The notes under the pieces are model-generated. The model was not told the origin of the DNA, made no database searches, and saw only the letters and a list, made by a program, of their open reading frames with translations. A program made the translations under genes and the position numbers. Below are positions 25,418-32,885 of a stretch of DNA of 32,885 bases, piece by piece (positions within the stretch are counted from its first letter, which is position 1; the number at the start of each line of letters is the position of its first letter). The DNA lies in contig JAITSE010000083.1 in NCBI GenBank assembly GCA_031288005.1, positions 1-32,885 on the forward strand. The letters run 5' to 3'. The DNA comes from Treponema sp. (lineage in GTDB: Bacteria > Spirochaetota > Spirochaetia > Treponematales > Breznakiellaceae).

Positions 25418-26062
25418 TCACGCCATTCGTATTGCCAAAGCCCGCAGTTCATCCGCCACATAGACGTTACGGACAACGACTTCCGGGGGAAGCCTGAGCG
25501 CGGCGGGGGCAAAGTTGAGGATGCCTCGTATTCCGGCGGCGGCGAGCTTGTCCGCGGCGGCCTGGGCAGCGGCTTCAGGAACGCAGAGGAAGGCTATTTC
25601 TATGGAAAAGCGGCTGATTACTTCCGGCATCTTGTAGGCCGGGTACAGGGGGACCGGGGCGCTGAGAATTTCTACCCGGTTGACGTTGGTGTCGAAGCCG
25701 GCGGCCAGCTCAAATTCTCCAAGTTCATAAGCGCCAAAGTTGAGGTACGCGGAACCCAGCCGGCCAAGGCCCACAAGACAGAAACGGCGGCGGCGGTCCA
25801 GGCCGAGCGCTTTCTTGATGGCGGGGATAAGCTGACCGGGCAGGTATCCCGCCGCGCCCCCGGTTTTCCTGGCTTCTCCTTCTTCCGTTTGACCGCCTTC
25901 GGGAGCTTTATCAGCAAGATAGGAGATATCCTTGCGGATGGTATAGCTGGACAAGCCGGTCAAGGCTTCAGCCTCCACAGAGGTAATAGGAACGCCGTTT
26001 CTCTGTTCAAGAAACCGCATAAGCTGGAGAAGCCGGTCTTTTGCTGATTCGGGAATATCCAT
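25418..26062 (-). CDS. rex: Redox-sensing transcriptional repressor Rex
   Basis: A 214-residue Rex repressor, which leaves DNA when NADH is high. The N-terminal winged helix spans about 8-55 (ITSVEAEALTGLSSYTIRKD holds the recognition helix). The NAD(H)-binding Rossmann motif is CLVGLGRLGSAY (95-106), and GIRGILNFAPA near the C-terminus is a family hallmark. Between the two domains an extra hydrophilic stretch (about 52-68, APEGGQTEEGEARKTGG) replaces the usual short link. The start at 26062 has AGGA about 10 nt upstream. A matching operator lies just upstream, so autoregulation is likely, and serC and serA follow in the same direction. Confidence 0.93.
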   Translation of the reverse strand: MDIPESAKDRLLQLMRFLEQRNGVPITSVEAEALTGLSSYTIRKDISYLADKAPEGGQTEEGEARKTGGAAGYLPGQLIPAIKKALGLDRRRRFCLVGLGRLGSAYLNFGAYELGEFELAAGFDTNVNRVEILSAPVPLYPAYKMPEVISRFSIEIAFLCVPEAAAQAAADKLAAAGIRGILNFAPAALRLPPEVVVRNVYVADELRALAIRMA

Positions 26063-26076
26063 TACGCCGCCATCCT

Positions 26077-26124
26077 GTGAAATATTTCACGGAAACTATA
26101 GCTCAAAGCGGGGAAATATATCAA
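26077..26124 (-). promoter_or_regulatory. rex promoter with a Rex operator over the start point
   Basis: On the minus strand TTGATA (26124-26119), an 18-nt spacer and TATAGT (26100-26095) form a good sigma-70 promoter. Four nt downstream is the perfect palindrome GTGAAATATTTCAC (26090-26077), the core of the known Rex site TTGTGAA-N4-TTCACAA. The expected start point falls inside the operator, so binding would block initiation. The ATG of rex is 14 nt further. Confidence 0.85.
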
Positions 26125-26201
26125 GAGCGCACAGTGGATTTGTAAAACAGATTCCAAAAGACATGGACGCTTCCCGGCATGGTTCGTGCAGGCCGCATAA
26201 C

Positions 26202-27815
26202 TCAGGCATCCCTGGTCCGCCTGAGCCTCACGTGTTCAATGTCATAACTGAACAGTTCCCGCAGGTCGTTAAGCCCCAGGGCCATTAAAGCCATCCGGTC
26301 TATGCCTATGCCCCAGGCAGCCACCGGCACATGCACCCCAAGGGACTCAGTCACTTCAGGACGAAAGATTCCCGAACCGCCAAGCTCGAACCAGCCCAGA
26401 ACCGGATGTTTGATGTGGACTTCTACGGACGGCTCGGTAAAGGGGAAATAACCCGGAACGTACTTTATCTCTTTTGCGCCCGCAACTTCAACAGCGAACA
26501 TTTCCAGCATTCCCAAAAGGGTTTTAAGGTTCACGTCTTCCCCCAGGATAATGCCTTCGGTCTGGTAAAAATCAGGAAGATGCGTAGCGTCCACTTTGTC
26601 GTAGCGGAAACAGCGCAGCATACCGAAATATTTGCCCGGAACATGGGCATGGGGCAGCGTTTTGGCTGACATCACCGTGCCTTGGCTGCGGAGTATGAGC
26701 CGGTGGGTAAAGTCCCGGTCAAAAGCGTAGTTCCATCCCCGGCTGCCCGTAGCCCCCCCGTTCTCGTGGGCCGCAGCGACGTTGGACAGCCAGGGCTCCT
26801 CAATGGCTTTAGCGCGATCCTGCCCGGCAATGCGGTACACGTCGTGGATGTCCCGGGCCGAATGGAACTGAGGCATAAACAAGGCGTCGGAATTCCAGAA
26901 TTCCGTTTCAACCAGGGGCCCGTCGAATTCCTCGAAACCCAGGGACACAAGTTTATCTTTTACATTCTCCAGAAACTGCGCGTAAGGGTTGCTCCGCCCC
27001 ACGATAAGCCTTGAAGGAGGGACCCGCACATTGTAGGAACGGAAGCTCTTTCCCTTCCAGGCCCCGGTTTCAAGCATTTCCGCCGTGAGAGCTCCTGCTT
27101 CGTCTCCGGTGATCCCCTCCGCGCTGAGGGCCGCCGCAAGAAGGTCCCGGTCAGCGGCTTCGTCAGCGCCTGTTGTAAAGCCGAAAATCACTGTTTCGCG
27201 GTCCAGTTCCCGGAAGGCCGCATCGGCGGCGCCCCGCTTTTTGGCAATCCCCGCTATATGGGCGGCCTCGGCTTCGGAAAGGCTTTCCCGGGGCAGGAAA
27301 GCGCCAGGAGCCGCGTCAGCTTTTTCCAGAAGGCCCCGGAGCAAGGCTAAATATTCGGCGGCCGCGCCGCGGACCGGACGTCCACGATCAAGCTGATCCT
27401 CAGGCAGCGTAAGAATCACGCCCTTGTCCGCGTCCATACCAAGAAGGCCCAGCTTGGACAGGGCCCCGAAAGCGCTCCCCGCGTCCTTGGCGTCCAGGCC
27501 CAGAGTTTGAGCAATCCGCGGGAGCTTCTGCCCCTGCTGAATTCTGACAAGCTCAATGATACGTTCCTCTGGAGAACCCCTTTCCTTCCACTCCCGGCCA
27601 AGGCTTGTAAGTTCAAAAAAAACCGAAGTTTCCCGGCGCAGTTCCCTGACAATGCCCTTTGCCGCAAGCCACGACAGCGCCTGGTTTCCATTCCCCGGCT
27701 TAAACCCCAGTTTCTTTTCTACCTGCTCTATTGAAAGCTCGTCCCCCTTCCTGTAAGCCAGAATTATGCGGACCTCCAGGGGATGCAGATTTTTCACCAC
27801 GCTTTGAATATCCAT
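26202..27815 (-). CDS. pheS: Phenylalanyl-tRNA synthetase alpha chain, archaeal/eukaryal type
   Basis: A 537-residue class II synthetase chain that activates Phe and charges tRNA-Phe as an alpha2-beta2 enzyme. The N-terminal half is a winged-helix tRNA/DNA-binding-like region (LHPLEVRIILAYRKGDELS ...), which marks the archaeal/eukaryal form used by spirochaetes rather than the usual bacterial form. The catalytic core has motif 2 FGMLRCFRYDKVDATHLPDF (397-416), GGSGIFRPEV (479-488) and motif 3 AWGIGIDRMAL (500-510). ATG 27815 is preceded by GGAG and starts at the conserved domain. The frame stays open upstream for another 191 codons, but only through a 21-bp tandem repeat, and is rejected as coding. 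pheT is not in this window. Confidence 0.95.
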   Translation of the reverse strand: MDIQSVVKNLHPLEVRIILAYRKGDELSIEQVEKKLGFKPGNGNQALSWLAAKGIVRELRRETSVFFELTSLGREWKERGSPEERIIELVRIQQGQKLPRIAQTLGLDAKDAGSAFGALSKLGLLGMDADKGVILTLPEDQLDRGRPVRGAAAEYLALLRGLLEKADAAPGAFLPRESLSEAEAAHIAGIAKKRGAADAAFRELDRETVIFGFTTGADEAADRDLLAAALSAEGITGDEAGALTAEMLETGAWKGKSFRSYNVRVPPSRLIVGRSNPYAQFLENVKDKLVSLGFEEFDGPLVETEFWNSDALFMPQFHSARDIHDVYRIAGQDRAKAIEEPWLSNVAAAHENGGATGSRGWNYAFDRDFTHRLILRSQGTVMSAKTLPHAHVPGKYFGMLRCFRYDKVDATHLPDFYQTEGIILGEDVNLKTLLGMLEMFAVEVAGAKEIKYVPGYFPFTEPSVEVHIKHPVLGWFELGGSGIFRPEVTESLGVHVPVAAWGIGIDRMALMALGLNDLRELFSYDIEHVRLRRTRDA

Positions 27816-27832
27816 ACCGACTCCGATAGGCC

Positions 27833-27860
27833 AGCATAGCAGATTCAGGGGGTCGTGCAA
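27833..27860 (-). promoter_or_regulatory. Putative pheS promoter
   Basis: On the minus strand TTGCAC (27860-27855), 16 nt, TATGCT (27838-27833); the start would lie about 10 nt before ATG 27815. The -35 box overlaps one arm of the perfect palindrome GCAAACCGGC-TCC-GCCGGTTTGC (27857-27879). Match quality is moderate. Confidence 0.4.
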
Positions 27861-27960
27861 ACCGGCGGAGCCGGTTTGCTTAGGAGTTTTGCGGGCTTTT
27901 ATGGATATAAAAGACTTTTCTAATTCCGCAAAACTCCCCGGATTTATCCCGTGGAACCAG

Positions 27961-28317
27961 CCGCTCTGATAAATGCCGGAGCCGCTCTGATAAATGCCGG
28001 AGCGGCTCTGATAAATGCCGGAGCCGCTCTGATAAATGCCGGAGCCGCTCTGATAAATGTCAGAGCGGCTCTGATAAATGGCAGAGCGTCTGTGAGAAAT
28101 TTCAGAGCGGCTGTGCTCAATGTCAGAGCGGCTCTGATAAAGGACAGAGCGGCTCTGATAAATGTCAGAGCGGCTCTGATAAATGCCGGAGCGGCTCTGA
28201 TAAATACCTGAGCGGCTCTCAATCGAGTATGAGAGGCTCTCACTCGAGTATAAGCGGCTCCCACTCGAGTATGAGCGGCTCTCACTTAAACCTAAGCGGT
28301 TCTGATACCCGTGAAAC
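27961..28317. repeat. 21-bp tandem array, 17 units, upstream of pheS
   Basis: Seventeen head-to-tail units without spacers. Units 1-12 carry CTCTGATAAATG (with changes in units 7-9 and 12) flanked by CCG/CGG and GGAG/AGAG; units 13-17 degrade to forms such as GGCTCTCACTCGAGTAT. The array is bracketed by the 14-bp inverted pair CCGCAAAACTCCCC (27926) and GGGGAGTTTTGCGG (28337). Its period keeps all frames open, giving SRSDIYQ-type peptide repeats that are not credible protein. Confidence 0.93.
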
Positions 28318-28692
28318 CAGCCCGTAGAACCATTGCGGGGAGTTTTGCGGCCCCTGCAATCAGGCAAAGCTGAGACCGGAGGTCTCAAGATTGCTTAGGG
28401 GTTTTCAAGCGGCCCCCAAGGGCCGCTCTGGTCCAACCCGCAAAACTCCTTAGCAACCCGCAGGTTTGCACGGAGTTTTGCGGATTGTTTTTGGTGTGGA
28501 GGGCTGTTTTGATTCCGCAAAACTCCCCGGATTTATTTGCGTAGAACCATTGCGGGGAGTTTTTTGACCCGCTAAGAGACCCGTAGGGTCTCAAAGCTCA
28601 CATTGGTAAGATGTGTCAAAAAACTCCGAAGCAAACCGGCGGGGCCGGTTCTCCGGGGTCTGACCCCTGTAAACCGCTCTCACAAAAGGCGC

Positions 28693-28720
28693 AAAAAAAA
28701 GCGGCCCGCAAGGGGCCGCT
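28693..28720 (-). terminator. Intrinsic terminator of the lipoprotein gene
   Basis: Read on the minus strand, AGCGGCCCC-TTG-CGGGCCGCT forms a strong GC stem and is followed by a run of eight T. It lies 73 bp after the lipoprotein stop codon. A near-identical stem without the T-run is at 28408-28427. Confidence 0.85.
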
Positions 28721-28793
28721 TCCAGGGGTTTCTTGGAGTTTTTTAGGCTAAGAAACCTAAGGTTTCAAGGGCCTAAAAAACTACCAAGGTAAC

Positions 28794-31700
28794 TCAGTTT
28801 CCGGTGGAATAGTATGCTATTTCGCCTCCACCCACTGCGATGAATTTGCCGTTTCCAAAGACTATGTTATAAGCATTCTCAAACCCGGGTTCGCCTCCCG
28901 TCATCCAGTTTATGCCGTCAAGAGAATAGGCTGTCTCGTTATTATCGCTCACCGCAATGAATTCACCGCCGCCGAAGGCTATGTTGATCCTACCTGTACC
29001 AAGCCTAAGCCCGGTAGCGCCTCCCGCCGTCCAGGTTACGCCGTCCGTGGAATACGCGGACTTGCCGCCAGCGCCCACCGCTACGAATTTGCCAGCGCCG
29101 TAGCTTATGCCGGTGATGGTGGCAGTGCCAAACTTAGTATCGCTCACCGCCGTCCAGCTTACGCCGTCTGTGGAATACGCCGCCTTGCCGGTCATTCCCA
29201 CCGCCACGAATTTACCGCCGCCAAAGGCTATGTCCCTGATGTCAGAGCCGCCAAAGTTGGTATCGCTTACCGCCGTCCAGGTTACGCCGTCCGTGGAATA
29301 CGCCGCCTTGCCGGTCATTCCCACCGCCACGAACCTGCCATGAGCTTTTCCGTCCGCCCCCGTAACTTCACCGTAGGCTATGCTCATAGCAAAGCTCTCA
29401 CTACCCTTAACTTCGGTTTTTGTCCTGCTGGTCCAGCTTGCGCCGTCCGTGGACGAGAACGTCTGGCCGTCATTGCGCACCGCCACAAACCCGGCGTTAA
29501 CGCCGTCGTCGCCGTAGGCTATGCCGAGGAAGCTGCCATCAAAATATTCATTTGATAACTTATCCCAATTTTGGCCGTTCTTGGAATACAACGGCACGAT
29601 GTCGCTGCCCGCAGCCACGAACCCGGCCTTATCGCCTTCGCCGCCATAGGCTATGGCGAAGATTCTTTGTCCATATTCAGCATTAACTAGCCCGCTAGTA
29701 CCCGCCTGCGTCCATACCACCTCCGCTTTAATATTGATGATTAGCTCGCCCTCCTTCGAAGTATCCTGGCTGGACACCGCCTTCACGGTAATATCGCCGA
29801 GGGCCGCAGTCTTGGCGGCGCTAACCGTAAAGGCGCCATCATCGTAGTCAGTGCTGTTGCCGGTGACTCCCGTCTTGCCGGGCGGAACAATGCTCCAGGT
29901 AACGCCTTTGTATTGGGATTCGTCCGGGAGGACCTCAACCACCGCGGTATATGTTCCGCTTCCATTCTGCATAATGCCGCCGGATCCCGTTACGGTTACT
30001 CTTTTGACATTGGGCTTAACCGGGCCAAAGGCCGCGCTTGTTACATTGCCCCTGAATCCGTCTTGGGTAACAACTACTTTGATGTATTTCCCCACCAGGC
30101 CGCTATTAGTGTTGAGGGTATAGTTTGCGTTTGTTGCGCCGCTAATGTCTGTGTAAGTCCCGCCCGCGCTGCCGCTTATCTGCCATTGATACTGGAGCGC
30201 TACAATGCCCCCAAGCGCATCCGTATTAACGCCCAGACTCCCCCCGTATTTTGCCTCGCCTGTGATGCTGACGGAGCCTGTAAGCGGGTACTGGTCCCCT
30301 ACGGGTCCGGCTGCGTTGCTTATTACTTCGCCTTTGAATCCGTCTTGTTTAACAACTACTCTGATGAATTTGTCCAGATCGGCATTCACGGGAGTATAGT
30401 CTGCGCCTGCCGCTCCGGGAGTGTCTTCGTAGTCCCCGGCCTCGCTGCCGCTTATCTGCCATTGATACTTGAGCGCTGCAATGCCCCCAAGCGCATTCGT
30501 ATTAACGCTCAGAGCCGTTCCAACTTTGGCCGCGCTCTGGATGCTGATTGTGCCTGTAAGCGGGGCCCGCTCCGCCACGAGGCTGCTTGGCGCGCTTGAT
30601 ATATTGCCTTTGAATCCGGCCTGGGTAACAGTTACTCTGATGTATTTGCCCGCATCGTCATCTTTGGGAGTATAGCTTTCGCCTGTCGCGCCGGGAATGT
30701 CTGTGTAAGCCCCGTCCGCGGCGTCGCTTATCTGCCATTGATACACAAGCGATACTTTGCCATCAAGCGCATTCGTATTAACGTACAGAGCCGTTCCTGA
30801 TTTGGCCGTTTCCGCGCCATAGATGCTGACTGAGCCTGAAAGCGGGGCCCGTTCCGCCACGGGGCCGGCTGCCGCGCTTTCCGCGCTGCCTGTGTATCCA
30901 TTCCGTCTAACAATTACTTTGATGAAGCTGAACGCATCGTCATCCGTGGGAATATAGCTTGCGCCTTTGCCTGCCGCGCCGGGAATATCTGCGTAAGTCC
31001 CGCTTTCGCCGGCGCTTATCCGCCATTGATAGTCGAGTTCTCCATCGCCCTGCCCGTTAAGCGCCGAGGTATCAACGTTCAGCGGCGTTCCGGATTTGAC
31101 CGCCTCGCCATAGATGCTGACTGAGCCTGTAAGCGGCTCGCCCTTCGCCAAGGGGCCCACGGCATTGCTTGTTGCCGCGCCTTCGTATCCATCCCGGCCA
31201 ACGGTTACGTTGATGTATTTATCCTCCAGGGCATCATCGCCGGGGACATAGGTTTCGTTTGTCTCGCCGGGAATGTCTGCGTAAGTCCCGCTTTCGCCGG
31301 CGCTTATCTGCCACTGATAGGTGAGTTTTTCCTCGCCCGGAAGCTGCGTGGTATCAACGCGCAAAATCGTTCCGAGTTTGGCCGCCCCGCTGTAATATAT
31401 GCTGACTGAGCCTGTAAGCTGGGATTTTTGCACGGCGCCGGCTGCCTCGCCTGCCGTCACGCCGCCTGAGTATCCGGGGCGGGTAACGAATACATTGATG
31501 TATTTGCCCACATCGTCCGCTCTGAGGCGGTAGGTTTCGCCTGCCGCGCCTTCAATAGGAGCGAAGTCTCCGTCCGCGGTATCGCCGCGCAGCCATTGAT
31601 AAATGATGGTCCCGATTCCACCAAGCAGATCGATATTAACGCTCAAAACCGCGTCAACTTTGGCCGCCTCGCCATTCACGATGATGTTGACTGAGCCAGG

Positions 31701-32885
31701 AAGCGGGGGAGCCGTGACCGGTCCCTGGGCCTCGCTTGTTACGCTGCCTGAGTATCCCTCGCGGGTAACGGCTGCTTTGATGTATTTGTCCACATCCGCC
31801 GCGTCGATGATATAAGTTTCGCCTGCCGCGCCTTCAATGGGCGCGAACTCTCCGTCCGCGGTATCGCCGCGCAGCCATTGATAAGTGATGGTTCCGGTTC
31901 CCTCAAGCTGCGTGGTATTAAGGCCCAAGCTTACGCCGCGTACGGCCTCGCCCGTGATGCTCACGGAGCCTGTAAGCAGGGGAAGGGTGACCGGACCCAC
32001 GGCTTCGCTGCTCAGGCTGTGGTACCCCTCGCGGACAAGGCTCACCCTGATCCATAAGCCCGCATCCGCCGCGTCGATGAGATATGTCTCGTATATTGCG
32101 CCTTCAATAGGAGCGAACTCTCCGTCCGCGCTTTCGCCGCGCTGCCATTGATAGCTGAACTCTCCGCCGTCTTCAAGCCATGCGGAAGCGCTCAGGGTTT
32201 GGCCGGTTATGGCCAGGCCTGTGATGCTCACGGAGCCTGTAAGCAGGGGAAGCGTAACCAGGACCGCTTCGCTGCTCAGGCTGTGGTATCCCTCGCGGAC
32301 AAGGCTCACCCTGATCCATAAGCCCACATCCGCCGCGTCGATGAGATATGTCTCGTATATTGCGCCTTCAATAGACGCAAAGCCTCCGTCCGCGGTCTCG
32401 CCGCGCTGCCATTGATAGCTGACCCCCCCCTCGCCCTCAAGCCATGCGGAAGCGCTCAGGGTTTGGCCGGCTATGGCCGAGCCTGTGATGCTCACGGAGC
32501 CTGTAAGCAGGGGAAGGGACGTCACAACCGGTCCCTTGGGTTCGCTTGTTACGCTGCCTGAGTATCCCGCGCGGGTAACGGTTACTTTGAGCCATAAGCC
32601 CGCATCCTCCGGGGTAATGGTATAAATTCCTTCTGCCGCGCCTTCACTTTCAATAGGAGCGAATTCTCCGTCCGCGGTCTCGCCGCGCAGCCATTGATAG
32701 CTTATGGTCCCAAGGCCATCAAGGGAGGCGGTATCAACGCTCAGAGGATCGCCAACTATGGCTTCCCCTATGATGCTGACGGAGCCTTCAAGAGCCGGGT
32801 CCCCACCGGCGGGGCTGCTGGTCCCCTTCTTGCATCCCCCCCCCAATACCAGGAAGAGAGCCAATGCCGCAAATACGGCCTTTCC
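28794..32885 (-). CDS. Giant surface lipoprotein: ten Ig-like repeats, Big-like domain, seven-bladed propeller (5' partial)
   Basis: 1363 codons are visible and the frame is open at the window edge; the initiator ATG must lie just beyond base 32885. The visible N-terminus, GKAVFAALALFLVLGGGCKK, is a lipoprotein signal ending in a Cys lipobox. Then come ten repeats of about 90 residues, each with GSVSI.G.A, YQW, GEFAPIEGA, a D.G.YI.V.VT core and GY.G.V.S.A.GPV, an Ig-like module (about 30010-32810). A Big-like domain (RVTVTGSGG ... EGELIINI, about 29718-30008) follows. The last 307 residues form seven repeats such as AFGGGKFVAVG..GKAAYSTDGVTWTA, a beta-propeller. Binding to host, food-particle or cell surfaces is likely but unproven. 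A G9 tract codes for the Gly run before the lipid Cys and a G8 tract lies near 32423. A good terminator follows. Confidence 0.88.
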   Translation of the reverse strand, partial: GKAVFAALALFLVLGGGCKKGTSSPAGGDPALEGSVSIIGEAIVGDPLSVDTASLDGLGTISYQWLRGETADGEFAPIESEGAAEGIYTITPEDAGLWLKVTVTRAGYSGSVTSEPKGPVVTSLPLLTGSVSITGSAIAGQTLSASAWLEGEGGVSYQWQRGETADGGFASIEGAIYETYLIDAADVGLWIRVSLVREGYHSLSSEAVLVTLPLLTGSVSITGLAITGQTLSASAWLEDGGEFSYQWQRGESADGEFAPIEGAIYETYLIDAADAGLWIRVSLVREGYHSLSSEAVGPVTLPLLTGSVSITGEAVRGVSLGLNTTQLEGTGTITYQWLRGDTADGEFAPIEGAAGETYIIDAADVDKYIKAAVTREGYSGSVTSEAQGPVTAPPLPGSVNIIVNGEAAKVDAVLSVNIDLLGGIGTIIYQWLRGDTADGDFAPIEGAAGETYRLRADDVGKYINVFVTRPGYSGGVTAGEAAGAVQKSQLTGSVSIYYSGAAKLGTILRVDTTQLPGEEKLTYQWQISAGESGTYADIPGETNETYVPGDDALEDKYINVTVGRDGYEGAATSNAVGPLAKGEPLTGSVSIYGEAVKSGTPLNVDTSALNGQGDGELDYQWRISAGESGTYADIPGAAGKGASYIPTDDDAFSFIKVIVRRNGYTGSAESAAAGPVAERAPLSGSVSIYGAETAKSGTALYVNTNALDGKVSLVYQWQISDAADGAYTDIPGATGESYTPKDDDAGKYIRVTVTQAGFKGNISSAPSSLVAERAPLTGTISIQSAAKVGTALSVNTNALGGIAALKYQWQISGSEAGDYEDTPGAAGADYTPVNADLDKFIRVVVKQDGFKGEVISNAAGPVGDQYPLTGSVSITGEAKYGGSLGVNTDALGGIVALQYQWQISGSAGGTYTDISGATNANYTLNTNSGLVGKYIKVVVTQDGFRGNVTSAAFGPVKPNVKRVTVTGSGGIMQNGSGTYTAVVEVLPDESQYKGVTWSIVPPGKTGVTGNSTDYDDGAFTVSAAKTAALGDITVKAVSSQDTSKEGELIINIKAEVVWTQAGTSGLVNAEYGQRIFAIAYGGEGDKAGFVAAGSDIVPLYSKNGQNWDKLSNEYFDGSFLGIAYGDDGVNAGFVAVRNDGQTFSSTDGASWTSRTKTEVKGSESFAMSIAYGEVTGADGKAHGRFVAVGMTGKAAYSTDGVTWTAVSDTNFGGSDIRDIAFGGGKFVAVGMTGKAAYSTDGVSWTAVSDTKFGTATITGISYGAGKFVAVGAGGKSAYSTDGVTWTAGGATGLRLGTGRINIAFGGGEFIAVSDNNETAYSLDGINWMTGGEPGFENAYNIVFGNGKFIAVGGGEIAYYSTGN
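32836..32844 (-). other. G9 homopolymer at the lipobox codons
   Basis: Nine consecutive C on the plus strand (G9 in the coding strand) encode part of LGGGC at the end of the signal peptide. A gain or loss of one base would shift the frame and abolish the whole lipoprotein. Confidence 0.8.

Larger units (their letters stand above)
27857..28783. repeat. Chain of alternating inverted elements (nested palindrome block)
   Basis: A 12-14 bp element, GGAGTTTTGCGG or its complement, recurs with mostly alternating orientation: forward at 27883, 28337, 28472, 28554; reverse at 27926, 28438, 28515, 28615. A degenerate forward copy is at 28398 and a last forward copy at 28735. Neighbouring copies therefore pair as stems, and each interval holds different cargo: the 21-bp array, AACCCGCAGGTTTG, or GAGACCCGTAGGGTCTC. 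28737-28782 pairs AGTTTTTTAGGC with GCCTAAAAAACT around AAACCTAAGGTTT. 28655-28667 is GGGGTC-T-GACCCC. No gene is supported here. Confidence 0.85.

Noticed and set aside
27816..28388. N-terminal extension of PheS
   Set aside because: Open only because of 21-bp repeats; the conserved domain and ribosome site are at 27815.
29913..30599. 228-codon plus-strand frame opposite the lipoprotein
   Set aside because: Antisense shadow of the Ig repeats; its repeats mirror the coding repeats.

Overview
The window looks like a chromosomal segment of a host-associated Treponema, most like the termite-gut treponemes. This is inference from content: an archaeal-type PheRS alpha chain (typical of spirochaetes), a divergent L/F-transferase-like protein, treponemal-style outer-membrane and HEAT-repeat periplasmic proteins, a giant Ig-repeat lipoprotein, and many short palindromes in the gaps. 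Most genes are moderately GC-rich with good Shine-Dalgarno sites and some GTG/TTG starts. No rRNA or tRNA gene and no complete insertion sequence was recognised.

Layout. 1-1246: a tandem array of 36 units of about 23 bp (probably continuing left of the window), nested palindromes and an extreme poly-G/poly-C block. 1247-5439 (+): TolC-like outer-membrane efflux protein, sensor histidine kinase and NtrC-type sigma-54 response regulator. 5674-9320: an AT-rich restriction-modification-like cassette, with a large PD-(D/E)XK protein on + converging on two adenine-type DNA methyltransferases on -. 9347-10009 (-): HAD phosphatase. 10266-12393: a graveyard of two dead genes, cytidine deaminase and a B12-binding radical SAM (DUF4080-like) protein, the latter carrying a 21-bp tandem array. 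12412-16037 (-): L/F-transferase-like gene, glgX and a 5'(3')-deoxyribonucleotidase-like HAD. 16287-16733 (+): PTS IIA protein. 16803-17978 (-): HEAT-like periplasmic protein. 17979-19767: 1.8 kb of palindrome-rich DNA with three doubtful tiny reading frames. 19768-22248 (-): lytic transglycosylase and beta-barrel protein. 22940-27815 (-): pheS, rex, serC, serA. 27816-28793: a 17-unit 21-bp array within a chain of alternating inverted elements. 28794-32885 (-): a lipoprotein gene whose start lies just outside the window.

How genes work together. The kinase and regulator overlap by 13 bp and follow the efflux gene, suggesting an envelope-sensing unit. A Rex-type operator lies over the predicted rex promoter, so rex-serC-serA may tie serine synthesis to the NADH/NAD+ ratio. 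The PTS IIA gene and the L/F-transferase-like gene diverge from two good promoters whose predicted start points fall at the initiation codons, suggesting leaderless mRNAs.

The strongest candidates for something undescribed are the 5674-9320 cassette, whose 672-residue nuclease-like protein I cannot assign to a named family, and the alternating inverted-element block at 27857-28783. Polymorphic minisatellites (23 bp and two 21-bp arrays) and a G9 tract in a lipoprotein signal peptide point to several potentially variable loci.
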